The position numbers and the translations under genes were made by a program. Below the pieces are notes generated by a model. That model was not told the origin of the DNA, searched no databases, and saw only the letters and a program-made list of their open reading frames with translations. From assembly GCA_013397695.1 (NCBI GenBank), contig VYZI01000106.1, positions 241,124 to 305,123 on the forward strand: a DNA stretch of 64,000 nucleotides. Direction: 5' to 3'. This DNA comes from Centropus unirufus (taxonomy: Eukaryota; Chordata; Aves; Cuculiformes; Centropidae). The stretch's first letter is position 1. Each line of letters opens with the position of its first letter. Shown here piece after piece: positions 24,582 through 38,400 of the stretch.

Positions 24582-27500
24582 TCTGAGGGCCTTATAATTT
24601 TCTTCACCCTCCACTTTTGTCTCTCCTTTAGTCATTCCTATTTCTAAAGTGTGCCAAGAAGTAAAATTGTGATATTTTATTTCCCATGATTCATATCCAA
24701 TTGTATTTTCAGACCTATAATTATCTCTTGTAATCTCTTAAAGGTAACAGGCCAAATTAACAGTGGTGTAAATCCTGCAGTGATGAATCCTGTAAGACTG
24801 AGGCATATCTGCTACCCAATCTGGGGACTAGCTTACTTGGTTTAGGACCATCCTTCTTGGCAGCATTTGTAAATTAATTCTTCTACAATGATTGATAGTT
24901 TTGTAGGAGCTACAGATGGTATTTTACATCCAACAATGAACAGCATTTTAAAAATTGAAACCTTAGTGATTACTTCAGATAATTGTCCGGTTTCATGGAT
25001 ACTCTTGGTCCTCTAACTCAACTTATTCTACTTATTCTTAATATCATTCCTACTATTACATTCTGCAAACACTCCATCTTTTCCAATCTTCTCATAAGCA
25101 TCAATCCATGTGTTTTCTTAATTTCATTTGTCTTTCAGAGAGGTTTATTTGCAAGTGTAAACTCTTCTAGTTGTAGACTGATTAATATTAATCTCTTTAT
25201 CTGCTGCATTATTGTATATTCAAACTATAACACTGTTAATTCCATCTTTATGTTTTGGATATAAACATTCATTACTTCACACATTTTTCTCTCCTTACCT
25301 CCTTTTGTATGTTAAAATTCAAATATACACCCATAATAACAAACAAAACCAAGAAATATTATGTGATGATGGTGCAAATATCAAAATCATTAATGTGGAA
25401 AATTTGTCTACATTTTACAATGCAAAAAATAAAGCAAAATTTAAACAGCATAGATTTAGACACACCAGAGAGTTTATGTCTTCAGCAGCCTATAACAACA
25501 AGACTCAATGGTTCATGATGGAATATTAAAAGAGAAATGTCCACAGAAAGATTCAAGTCCTGAGGAAAAGGGGATATTTACAGTGTTGAACCTATGAGCC
25601 AATGCAGTTTTAAACTTATGACTTCCCTTGCTTGGTATTAGTATGTGCTTATACCAAATATGATAAATTATATGTAATATAACGGAAAAAGGAAAATAGA
25701 ACATCCAGTGCTTTAGTGTGGGTAAGGCTTCATTTTTGGTGTAAACTTCAAAGCCTTTCTCCAGACCTCGGGCTTCACAGAATATCAAAGCCAAACACTA
25801 GCAGAGGTGCTGTCTTCTTCAGTCAATATACCAGTTTGACTCTCATGAGCTGACATAGTTCTGCTCGGAAGGGACAGTAATCCTAACTGTACTACTGTGG
25901 GTAAATATATATACTCTACCATTTCAGGCGAGGCAGGGATCTTGTATCCATTCTCACAGGAGAGGAAATGTTCTCTGGTTCCTGGGAAGCCATGGGTAGT
26001 ATCCTATTGCAATGTTTCATGACTCATTTTGGTCATGGCCTGTAGACCTACAACACTAATTAGCCCAATAAGAGGGATAGAAATAACAACAAAGAAAAAG
26101 CTGACAAGCAGTTTTATCACATCCTGTATGTGGACAAGTGACTCATCCTGAGGTAAGTCTGTTTTCCTCATCTGGATCTGAATTATGTTTGAGAAAGACT
26201 TTAGTAGAAACAGTCTCAGGATAAAGACTCAAATGCTTAGGTAACTGTGGCTTTGTGTGCATCCTCAGAAATGTGAAGAATTGCTGCAAGAATAGGCAGA
26301 ATAAATCCTGCTTAGCAGTTCTCCCTGAAAATCTTCCCATTTATTCTAAGTTAAGAATATAATAAACAACAAAACATTTTAACGGTCAAATAAATAACCG
26401 AACTACTTATATATTCTTGGGAGCTATTTACTGAACTTAGGTGTACACACACAATGCACACTTTTGATGGGTCTGTTGTAAAATGAATTTCTAATAGACA
26501 TAGGTCTGTTTCACATTATGCAAAAATATTTTCATGGTCGTGTGCTGAAAGATAGTGCTTACTGAATGATACAACCCTGAAGAACTGTAAGGAATCCAAC
26601 GTCATAGAACTAAAGTATAGAAAATATACAATCACAGTATCTCTGTGAAGTTTCTGTAATACACGCCTTACCTATATCATTATCACAGAAAAAAATTAAT
26701 TCCTGCCCCACACAAATTGTAATGAAATAATGTTCTTTAGTGGCATAGCACAATGACAATTTACAATTTGCCTTCGCAATTCTACTGAAGGAAATGATGA
26801 GACAATTTTTTTTTCTGACACAGCAGCATTACTATTGATGTGACAGGGAAGTCAAAGGAATTTCACTCTATAGATTATAATCAACTTGATTCCATCTGCA
26901 CAGGGCCAGGCTCCTCATTTAAATTTTGCATAGGCTTTTAAGATATATAATAGAGTGTAGATTATTTGGAGGTTCTTTTGTGCCTACTATTGAAGTTTGC
27001 CACAGTGTTAAAGAGAAGAGATAAATTGAACATGGCACTCACTAAGTTAAGTGTAATGGAAGATAGATGTCAGTTCCCTCTTTTATGAATCATAGTCACA
27101 ACAGTGTATTTCCAATTTGTATCTATATTAGTTCTAAGAAAATTAGATTTCTTATTACAGCCTAATGGTTTGGTTATATAATGTGCTCCACTTTAAGTAG
27201 CTCTGGTTCCAGTCCACCAATCCCTCCCATCTTATTAATATTTAAATTCAATAACTGTTTTAATACTATTGATTTGTGGACCTCTCATATTTTAAATTGA
27301 CTCTCCTCTCTCGTGGAGATTTAAATTATACTCTTTCTCTTTGTTTTCATTCCAGCCTAATAGTTCCATGGGAACATCAGAGAGGAAATAGAAGCATCTG
27401 ATAAAGCACAGAGATGTCTATCAATGAAATTCCTTTCTTGTACATGAATGAAACACAGAATAATTTCCCCTTATTATTTTTATGCATTAATACCACAGCA

Positions 27501-30500
27501 AAATATCTATTTTTGCACCTTCCTTGATAGAAGAAATTTACTTCAAGCATTTAGATATTTGAAAGCAAAATGAGTGAAAAAAAAGCCAGTCAAAACACTG
27601 GTAATACATTAGGGACTGTAGTATTTTGAAAACTTGTCCAGCAGCATTATTAAAAGCAATATTATTCAAAAGTAATAGGATTTTCCATTCAAACATCATT
27701 GGTTTTAAGTGTCATTTTGTGGCTTTAATTCTTTTATATCTGTCTACTCTTCTCCATTTTATAAAATAAGATTTACTAGCCAAAAAATAAAATTAGATTG
27801 AATAAATGCCTTTTATTTCACACTTAAGTTAAACACTTCTGAAGTTGCAAAAATTTCATATTTCAAATGGTTTTGTTACACACACTTAAGAAATTAGGCA
27901 GGCTACCTGAAATGTTTTTTTTTGCTGCAGAAAATCAGTAATTTAAAAACAGTATATTTTTAATTTATGTTCATATACTTGTTGCCCAAGAAAACGTTAA
28001 TCAGGTGGATTACACATAGAGTGGCTGCTCGTGACAAATTTGTTTACATAGTTTGCAGAAAATAATATGCCATAGCTGGTTTTTGTATTGCAAACAAAAG
28101 AATATAATTAAAGATGCAAAGACAAATACACCAAAGTTGGAAAATGCATCCTTACTTTTTGCTGCTTGTGCAGTCAGCTTAGGCTTCAGGCTCTAGCACT
28201 ATATTTACATGCTTCTTCGTTGACTCATCCAATGCACCATTATAGCCATAGTTATATCTGACGAGCACAAGCAGTCATCATTCTAGCGTCTCCTGTCTCG
28301 GCATTAATGGCATGTTCTAGCACCCTATATCTCAAATTGAAATTCCACACACATAGGAGTGTGAAAAGGGAATTGTAAATGTGAACGAAACCCCGTTAAC
28401 ACCAATTCAGAGCATCTCCTCCTGATCAGGATCTCTGTGATAAAGAACATTCTTATAGCTGCACAGAAAATGTTTTCCTGAACATTCCCATTAAATCTCT
28501 GCCACTGCCCATTTTTGAAGAGCACGTGATAGTTCATAGAAGAGATCAGACATATCTTGCATGACTAGCTCAGGGAGATGACTCGGTCTCCACAGGGGCA
28601 GATGCAACATATGATATCCAGCAGCTATACAAACAGGGAAGATTTCCTGTTCCCACTGTCATTTCATTGGGCTCTCAGGAGGGTCAAAGGTATAGACCTG
28701 ACCTGAGTCTGAAAGCTTGATTTATACAAGTTTTCATGCTCTCTCAGTTGCTCCTTTGAAAGAATCAAGTTACTTTTCTCTTCAATGGCACAGTCACTTT
28801 CATCCTAACTGGAGGCAGTGTGAGCTTTTGGTAAATTAAGAAGGCCTGTGCTGTTTAGACAGATTGCTCCAAGCACTTCAGGGAGACTGTGCTGAATTAG
28901 CTTTGGCTGGCTGTTGTTCTAAAAGAACATTCAGAGACAGAATAATTTTTTAGCTCCAAGCTACAACACATAATTTATGCTTTTAATTTCGAATTCTAAA
29001 ATGTACAGAAGAGGTGGGGGAAGTCAAAGGAAAGAGGTGGAGGGGGAGGGAGCACAATTGCTTCTCAAAAGATCTACATCAAGAATATGGATCTGGCATT
29101 TATTGTGACATATTTTTTATATTTTGAAGGTGAAAATGTTTTTAAAATGTCAGTTTTTCCTTCAGGTTAAGTGCAAGGAGTAATTCAGTTCAGACTCTGC
29201 TTTTGTCTCATTTTGCTCTGGAGAGATGAATGAAAGGAGCATTTTTTAACACTACACCTGCATGTATCTAAAACATGGAAGAGGTTTTCCATCCAAAATC
29301 TTATTTCTAGTAGTGATTTAGATACTGAGTTGCAATTCTGACCTCACTGAAGTCAAATATAAAATTCCCAGAGGACCGTGACTTATTCGATGTGAAGTTC
29401 TTCTAAAGAGGAGCCTCAGCCTAGAGTACCTTGGAGTCCTAAAGGTCAGAAAGCCTTTCAGTTAGATTTAACTTTCCCTGAAAGAAAAGATATTAAGTCC
29501 TGCTTTTTACGCAATTTGTATGATGTATTCTCTCATATTTCATAGGGACTCACAAAAACACAAATGGGAAATAAAGGCAAGTATTACTCTGTAACATTAT
29601 CTTTCATCCAATGGATGAACGCACAAAGAAAGGAACACCTTCTGAAGTGTGTATTTTATGTTTCATATTATTCATTATTATTTTATTTTTATTATTTTCA
29701 TTATAAATTCATTTATACATTTTAGAATTAATAGGAAGAGGATTAAACCATCCACTATAATAATCTTTTAAAATATGTATTATTACAAGTACATCAGGAT
29801 GCACTTTGCACACTCCATGCATACTCCATATTCTTTATTGACAGTCTGAATCCCAGATGATGATAATAAAATGTTATTCCTTAGTTTGTAATCTTATACA
29901 TTTTGCATAGGGAAAATTAATTAGCTGTAAAGGAATTAGATAAATGGAAATAAAGTCTCAAAACTCTGCACCAATGCCTGGATGACCACAGGAATTCTTG
30001 GATTTGAGTATTAGATTGTTCTGTTAGATCATACTGCATTACACCTTCTGTTCATGAATATTTCTTCTCTGTCCTCTAGGAGGAATTACTAACATAAATT
30101 TTCTATGCACTGATGAGAGAAAAAATATTCTTCATCTTAGTGAATACACATCTGGTACCTCATATTCAAACAGACTTTAAAGACTTTAGATGCATCATAT
30201 TGCATTACGCAAGAAAATATTTTATGCCTGGAATAATATTTGTGTGTCCTAGGACATATTACAAATAGTATAAGGATGTAAAATATTAATACCAGGAAAT
30301 TTATGACAATTTTTACTTTTGAAAAAGTAATTTTTCAGGTTTTTCTCATGAGTTCTATTTCTCTTAAAAGTCCAGAATAAATCATTTCATGGTAGAGAGA
30401 TATAATTCTATTACACATGGATAGCAGTTCAAATGCTCTTTGGTTAACAGTATTAAATATCTGATCTGATTGATCTAAGTGTGAATTCAACACTTGTGGC

Positions 30501-33500
30501 TAGTCTACATCCTAACTATTTTTAATATATTAACAAATAATTACAAACTTCATAGAGTCAGAGCCTCAGAGTGGCACAATATTTTAATTGAAAATAATTT
30601 TCCCAAACTGTCAGATGTCTTTTTTCTCTGCAGTTCTACCCCTCGCCCTCCTTATAATTTCTTTAAAGCTACCCTACATTTCTTGTCTGTCTTATTAACT
30701 CATAGCTGGGCAAGAAATATAAGAGCTGATCCATAAGAAGTCTGCTTCAAAGTATAAACTTCCCATCAACTTCTGTTGGCCTGTGATCAGACACTAAAAC
30801 CATGTTTTTAAATTGCACATAGAGAAGCTGAAATGTGTGTTAGTGCTGCATTCTCTGAAGTCAGTTCAGTGCTCAGACAAAATAACCTGCAAGTTTCTTA
30901 GCACTTGAGCTCGGTTCACTGGCCACAACCTAGCAAGATATCTTAATTAGATAATGACTGTTTCTACATTAGATGTTCAGTTTCCTTTGTGCCTTCGATG
31001 GAAAGGAAAAAAAGGGCTTGTCAAAAAGACATTCAAATAATACAAATTAAAATCCCAATTCATCCAACTGCACTTCAGAAGAAGCATATCTCCAATCCTC
31101 TGTGTAGTGTACATAAGCCTTGTTGGAGTTGGCTATTTGTGCTGATTTCTAAGTACATAAGTTTTACCATACCGTTCAATATCCTGTAACATCCCTGCTT
31201 TAGCAGTCTGGCTGAAAAGTGTTAGGGGGTGCAGTGCAAGAAATGGAGTCATAGACACTGTGAGGGTTACAGCTACATGTGACTCTCTCCAGCTGTGGCT
31301 CAATTAGATATTTTTCAGAGATCATGTGGCACTTGCCCAGGGTGTGTGTGTGTGGCCTTCATGATTCAAGCAAACGTATGTTTCTTTTTTGTCTACACAC
31401 AGAAAAACAGCTATTTTTTTTTCCAAAGCGATGTGTTCTTAATATAGCCGTCATTACTTTAAATGTTTTCATAATAATGTTATGTTGTATGGCAGGAAGC
31501 AGAAAGGAAGCCAGAAAAGAACATTGAATGAAAAGCAGATGAATGAAAGGTTCAATGCTGCCATTTAAAAGATGGAACAAGGTTTCTTTTTCTCAATAAG
31601 TTAAACCATCCTCTCAATTAATTCCATTATGTATTCTGGAAAAAAAAAACCAACACAAGCACTGAAGAAACCCTATCTGCTTTAATTTTAAATGCACCTG
31701 CAAGGGCTAAAAGAGCAGGCATAGGAAGGAAATAGTACTGCATTACTGAGAGCCAAGAACCCATGTACTGAGCATGGGCATAGCACACCATGTCAGCACT
31801 CCTGGGCTGTTTGTGTACTGAAACACCTGGGGTAGGGATGCCATTCCATGGTATATTTCCGTCAGGAATAAAAATTATGCTAAGACACTTCCTTTCTCTT
31901 TCTCTACTGCTTATTTCCAGGCCTGTTACTCTAACTCACTGATCTCAGGTGCACCAGTGCAATTCTATGTGTCTGGCTTGGAAGACCATCTCCAAAAAGG
32001 CTTGGTTTAAATCAGAATATTTCACTCACCTGATTTACAATCCCTCCTGCAGCGAACAAGCTGAAATGCGGAGGTGGAAATGCACAGCCTCCTCAATGGA
32101 AAGGAATGTATGGACAGAAACCTTTATAGACAGCTTCCACCCTTGGGAAAACACAGTGTGCAGCTACAGACTTTTTGGAAAGGACATGGCTTAAATATTC
32201 CCTGTTATGCACTGCAAGGATGTGTTTACAGAAATATTACCCTTACTAGGCCTAGCAAAAAATATAGTTATTAAATTATCAGTATGTAATTGGATGTGTG
32301 GATTTATTTTTTTTCTAATTTCCTTTCGCTTCCCCCTTAAACATGAAGTAGGAAGAATTTAGCATATTTGAAAACACATACTAACATAAAGTCAAATTCT
32401 GATGTGTTTCAGGCAGTCAAAATTTTCAAGGAGCTTCATAAACTTTACAACATTGAAAATATTGCTCTTAAGCAGTGTAAACTCATCTTTCCCAAATTAT
32501 TTTCCTTTTGTATTAATGTCATGTTTTTCCTTGAAAAGACAGAAACAAGTGAGTAATGCAGAAGCTATCAAGAGGTTTGTGTAATTCTTCTGATACGTAA
32601 TTTATGAAGCAGGTAACAAATTTAAGTGCTGGTTCTAATAAGCAAGAGCACAACTATGCTAAAAGAATACATTAATTGAAGTTTACTTTTTACTCTTGTC
32701 AGCATGTTTGCATCATGAGATGTGTCAAATGGACAAGCTTGTAAAGGAAAAAGTTAACACCAGTATAAGAAATCTGCATATCTACATTTTTTTCCATAAA
32801 TGCCTACTATGCTTTATTAGCATGTTGGTGGGGTTAGAAAATGAAAAATATGTGTGCTCAAAAAGATGTTGGCAAGAGACAGAATAGTAGGTTGAAGAGT
32901 GAATTTTGACACAATAGTTACTGAATGAAGTTCAGGCTTAATTAAAGGGCAGTACCCAAAAAGTTGTTTCTTAGAAGAAGAATCAGAGGGCATAGGTATG
33001 CTGGAGGTAAACCCTCAACTTTGATAACTAAGGAAGGTGACCAGAGGAAGAATCCTATATGATGGCTAAACCCAGACTTACTTCACAGGTATATACAACT
33101 GCTGAATTATTTCTTTTTTCCTTTTCTTAATTTTTATTTCAATTTTTTATCTAACATATACCATAAGAGAACATATATATGTACACATACAGGCAAAGAA
33201 TTTTTATCATTAATTTCATCCATTAAGATAGTATATTCCCAAATTAGCTGTCAGGTACTATATAATGTCATCCCCTAAAGAAGAGCAGTTTCATATGCAG
33301 CAATGAGCAAACATCCCTTTTAGGTTCTGCCACCCAAATTGTGTATTGATGTTTGATTTCTTCCTCAGTCAGCAAGGAAGGATAGTAAGGATGCCAGTTT
33401 CAGCTGGTCTGTTGATGGGGAAGAAGACCCTGTGGCAGGTGCAAATGTGTGTTTCATGGACGAGTGAGAAGTGTCTAGGAGCCAGCCTGTGGTCCAAGCA

Positions 33501-35337
33501 TGATCCTGACAGTGTTCAGGTCAGCTATGGAAGTAGAGCAGGTTAGATGGCATGGGCATGGGTATTAACAGGTTCTCCATGCATAAACATACTTTCTCAC
33601 CTGAGAGCTTTATGTAGCAATGTCATCTGTACAGCAAACTGCTGTCAGAACCAGACAGACATATTTTCGGAGTGTTTTTATAATCTGTAGGGTTTTTTTC
33701 ATTTGTTCTCTATATAATTACTAAAAATTTAGTTGATTAGTCATGCAGTGGCCTCTGCCTTAGAAAATGCAGCATTTCATAAATTAATTATCATGGGGGT
33801 TTGCTGCATCATGCGTTTTCATTAGTTTAATGAATAGTTTGACCATTTTTAAATGTGTTTATAGTTTGACAGTACTTCCCATCTTTACTATCCCAGAAAC
33901 CAAACACAGTGAAAATCTCCCATCTGGATTCTACCAAGTGTTTTTTATTAGCTGATTTTATAAAACTGATAGACTGACCATATATGCCAGCCAACAAAAT
34001 GTACACATCTGGAAATTTCATAGCTTAGATTTTGTTTTCTTTAAACTCAAATAATATTTCGTTCTCTAGATGCTGGATGAGAATGTTAGAAATTTTTTCC
34101 TGACTGGTGGGGACCAAACTTCATGAAGGATGGCGCTATATACTAGGCATGTCTCATGAGAACATAGGGATAGTATGTGTATTACTGTGCTGTCATTGAG
34201 TTTAAACAAATGAGGTGCATAGTGTAAACTGCACTTCACACATACAGATTGTATGGAAATATGGAAGATTAACTCTGTGTGCACATGCAAGATGTCAAGC
34301 AGCTATTCTCTCCACTGGTCCAGTGGGTTAGTTTAAGATCACAATGCAGTCTCCTGAATTCATAGTTGTTGAGAAAAGACAACCAGGTAGCAGACCCTAA
34401 TTTGGATTCACTCCTGGGACATCACCCTAACTCAAACTCTTACTCAAATTAGCCGTATTTCTTCTCTGGGAATTTTCTACAGTTCAGTTCAGAAGCACTG
34501 CTTGTTTGTTTTCTATTCAATACGTGACTTATTTTGGCTGACTAAACACCTGATAATACTTTCAGGCAAAAGGTATGTGTGTATACTTCTTACTGAATAG
34601 CTTTTTTTTTCAACTGATTTTACCTCTTTTTGTTTATAAGCCATCTGTGAAAATGGCTTCATTTCATATTATGAAAGTCTCAGTGACACTTTTTACCTTA
34701 ATGTACTGTAGCATTCCTTTTTGGAACCAGTTCTGCGGCCACTGATAATGCCCTACCACATTCTGCCTTGTCAGAATCTGCCTCTATCCATACACCCAGC
34801 ACTCTAAACATCAAAATGATTTGTAGCCAATTTACTGAAAAGCTCAAAATGTCTCCTAAAGTAATCTTTGGAATAATGCCATTTTCATAAGATATAGCTT
34901 CATATTTATCAAGCTTTGTTACACACATAGATAATAAATTGAACAAAAGACTACATCGGTTAACTCTTAAGATCAGGTATGAGAATCCTAGAAAAAAGAA
35001 AATTATTAAATCCTTGATGAAATTTAAATATGGAGATACTACGTTTTACTCAGCTCAATAGAGCTCCAAATAATTAACCAGACTAATACACTTCAGTTGA
35101 AGAAATGTGTATAGTTTGTGTGGTATTACATAGTTGTTTCCATTAATTGTTCTCGTGGTAATCTGGCATCACTATATAATTACAAATTCAGCTATTAAAA
35201 GAGCTATGCAATTTCTTGAGTAGCTGGCATTATATTTTTATTACTTAAGCCTATAAAAGACAAAAATTGTGTCAAATGGAATACAACTAATCTCTATTGA
35301 CTTGCAGAGCAATTCAAGGCAGAAAGGACCATAGTAT
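24582..35337. other. Long non-coding stretch, no gene recognised
   Basis: Frames are short, mostly under 95 codons, and A/T-rich in translation (many I, K, N, F, L). No exon-like frame with good splice sites, no RNA gene and no repeat family was recognised. Low-complexity TTA/TTTA sequence lies at about 29661-29705, and a short (TG)n lies near 31341-31351. Confidence 0.5.
29661..29705. repeat. TTA/TTTA low-complexity repeat
   Basis: Imperfect units of atta and ttatt run for about 45 bases. It is typical A/T simple sequence with no adjoining element recognised. Confidence 0.7.
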
Positions 35338-35445
35338 GAGTGCAAGAACAACTATATTGGGTTGAACCAACCATCGATCTAGCTCAGTGTCCTGTTTATG
35401 ACATCAGTGGTAAATTCTTGGAGAAAGAATAAAAGCAAGACAAAG
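35338..35445 (-). mobile_element. Worn CR1/L3-like LINE 3' fragment
   Basis: On the minus strand the sequence reads ctagatcgatggttggttca followed by acccaatatag. This matches the old amniote CR1 3' segment built around C-T-A-G-A-T-G-G-A-C-C, T-T-G-G-T-C-T-G-A and C-C-C-A-G-T-A. On the plus strand, agctcagtgtcctgtttatg followed by acatcagtgg fits the antisense form of the preceding part. The terminal repeat is reduced to gttcttgcactcata. Similarity is moderate and the edges are uncertain. It belongs to an older CR1 branch than the copy at 3811. Confidence 0.55.
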
Positions 35446-38400
35446 GTAAAAAGATGTAAAAAATTCTTTTTCTTCAGATATTTTTGTTTAAATTCCAGCA
35501 ATCCACTGGGATCTCCTATGCAGGTTACAGCTGCTCTTTTCATGACATGTTAATTCAACATCTTGCAAAAGATGAACCATTCAAAGCAGTTATAAAATTG
35601 CAGCAATTATTACTGAAAAAACCTCTACCCAACTCAGTTTTAGAGTTTCCAGATGTGGAAAAGCTGCCACTGACTTAGTTATGTGTCAGAAGCTAGCTAC
35701 ACTTGCTGTTGTAGAAGCCATATCTCTCAGCGGAATTAGTGTAGCTTCTACTTCCAGTCATTAAATCTTCGTTTTATGGGCTGTGACACCACATTATTGA
35801 ATTTTGGGTCCTATTGCTGGCACATTTAAACCGTGAATGAATTAAAACAATTTTTACATAGTAATTATCTAAGTGGAGCTTCTCAGTTTTCTTACTGTGA
35901 GGCATTTCTTTCACTCATTTAGCATCCGGTTGGACTCTCAGTATGGTGAACGTATCCTGGACATGCAGACATCAGAAGTGGACACAGCATTCAAGGAACC
36001 ATCATGACAGTGCCAATTATACAACTTATATACATCTTGTCCTGAATTTATTAAACGATCTGATCAATTTGTAGTGGTGACCTGTGGTCTGCATAATGCC
36101 ATGCTGCCCTAAACCTACATATTTTAACAGTAACTATTTAATTTTCCTACTTTGCCACAGTTTAAGATTCTGTGACAGCTTATATATATCAAAAATTTCT
36201 AGTGCTGCAGCCTTTAGTCCTTTTTCATGTCCAAAGCAAACTGATGCAGCCCCAGATTTAGCCTTCAGAGAAATGGTATATCCTAGAACAATAATGGATT
36301 CATAGCCTAACTCAGTCAGAGTGTAGCCATCTTCACAGATTGATCATTACTCGGATGATTGTCTCTACCTGCTTTGCACACTTTGCTTTTCTTTGTTCTC
36401 TGTACTGTAGAATTCCAACCACCCACAACTTCCTCTGTACTTCAACACAATGTCTGATAGCTCTTCCAAGACTATTAGATCCAGGTTATCAGTTCCCAGT
36501 AATTTTAAAGATATTCAGTTCTTGTGGGTACATTAGTTTTTTTTTTTATAATAGGAGAGAGGACATGATTACTATTTGTCAAAATAATATCTATCTGGCC
36601 TTTTTCCCCTAATAGTATATTTATTATATGTTCAGTCAACTTTGCTGATTTCACTGCTGAAATACTTTATATTCTTCCTCTTTCTAATACTGGTAGTATA
36701 CTAATATACTGGTTAATGGCTTCTTCTTGTACTATTAATAAAACTGTCATGATATCCTTAACATTGATGAAAATGTATCTTTTGGTTCCCTTCTCAGTTT
36801 TTTTTAGTTTATATTGTCTTTGTTTATAATCACTGATATTAGCTCTCTTTGTTTTCCTCATTCCCCTTTAGGAAGTGAAAAATCCTGTGAACTTAGGGGT
36901 TTCTTCCATTCATCACTGGAGTCTCATTTCTTAACCATGTGACTAGGGGTTTGGCACAAGTAGTGAAACATTCATTGTTTGTTGTTTCCCAGCTTCTTTA
37001 TCACATAACTATTCACAGTTTTTAAAGCGATTCAACTTAAAAAAAAGAAACAAATAATCACATCTATATGAGTATACAGATAAAATGATTTTGCCAATGT
37101 ATATCTTGCTAGTTATAGAAATTTTCCTTTTTTACAAAATCTCACATTCCTAAATAAGCAGATGTTCTGTGATCATTTTTCCTTGTACACCACTATGGAT
37201 CTAATAAGGAATTATTCTCAGATAAAACACTTCAGATATGAAAGTAATTTATAATTTGGGCATGTAAACTGTGAGTGAAAGAAAGCTTTATCACATTATA
37301 CTAAGATTAAAAAAAATCCAACCAAATCAAGTCTGCTTGTTCCCTTCTCCCTGCCCTGTTCCTTGAGGCCTGTGTTCTTCTTATTAATTCCTTTGACCTT
37401 TAAACAAGGGGACCACGCAATTTGGCTGTTTGGAGTGGTTCTTGTCTGACATTAAGATACATAGTGTGCATTGGAATCGTTTGGAAAAGTGCTGGATATT
37501 GCAGGCCAAAACCATGTTAGGGACTGTTCTAATCATTTAGCAGTATGGACAATGAGGTCCCAATATGCAGAAAAGTGCCCCAGCATTGTTTAATTTACAG
37601 ATGTAGACATAGCCAGACAGTACCATTTTTAACACAATATATCACCATCCTCCCTAAATACTTTGGAACAAGTGATTTAATGTCTCTAATCTTTCAAGGT
37701 AATGTCAGAGATATCTTGTTAATAAAATATACTTCATAGTTGACTAATACACAATATTCTTTTTTGGTAATCAGGTTCTTTACACTGATATAGATGGCCT
37801 GGGACTTCTTTCTTTCACTTCCTGTAGTGCTTTGATACTTGGTATCTTGATTTTAGGCTAAGAAATTTTTAACTTTTACTTACTTTCCACTCTCTCCCCT
37901 CTCAGATAATCTATCATTCTCCTGATCAGTTTACCTAGAGAAACTTGTTCTCGTTTGACTGAGATGAGGACCTTCCAGATTTCATGTCTAATTATTTCTG
38001 TTGAAAGTGGACTGTTGCATAAAAATCTCAAGCTCTTAATTTTATTTTTATTCAGCACTTAATTTCCAAAATCTTCTTCATCCTACTTTCTGTTAATCAG
38101 AAGATATAATCATGCAATGACCTGCCTATTTCTTCATAATCCTGCAGGTCTATCTGATTCCCAGAAAACCAAAAAACCTTTTCTCATTGAATAATGATTT
38201 CTTTTCCCCCAGTTAACACAAAACTGTCTCTTCTTTAGACAGTTTAGTAACCTTACTCATGTCCATAAACATGGGTAATAATTTAGGCTGACAGTACATT
38301 TTCATTTCATCACTTAGCTTTGAAAGATAGCTTTTGCAGTTCCCTTTTATAAACTTTATTGATGTTTAAATATTTATTTTTCATCTTGATTGTATAATTG

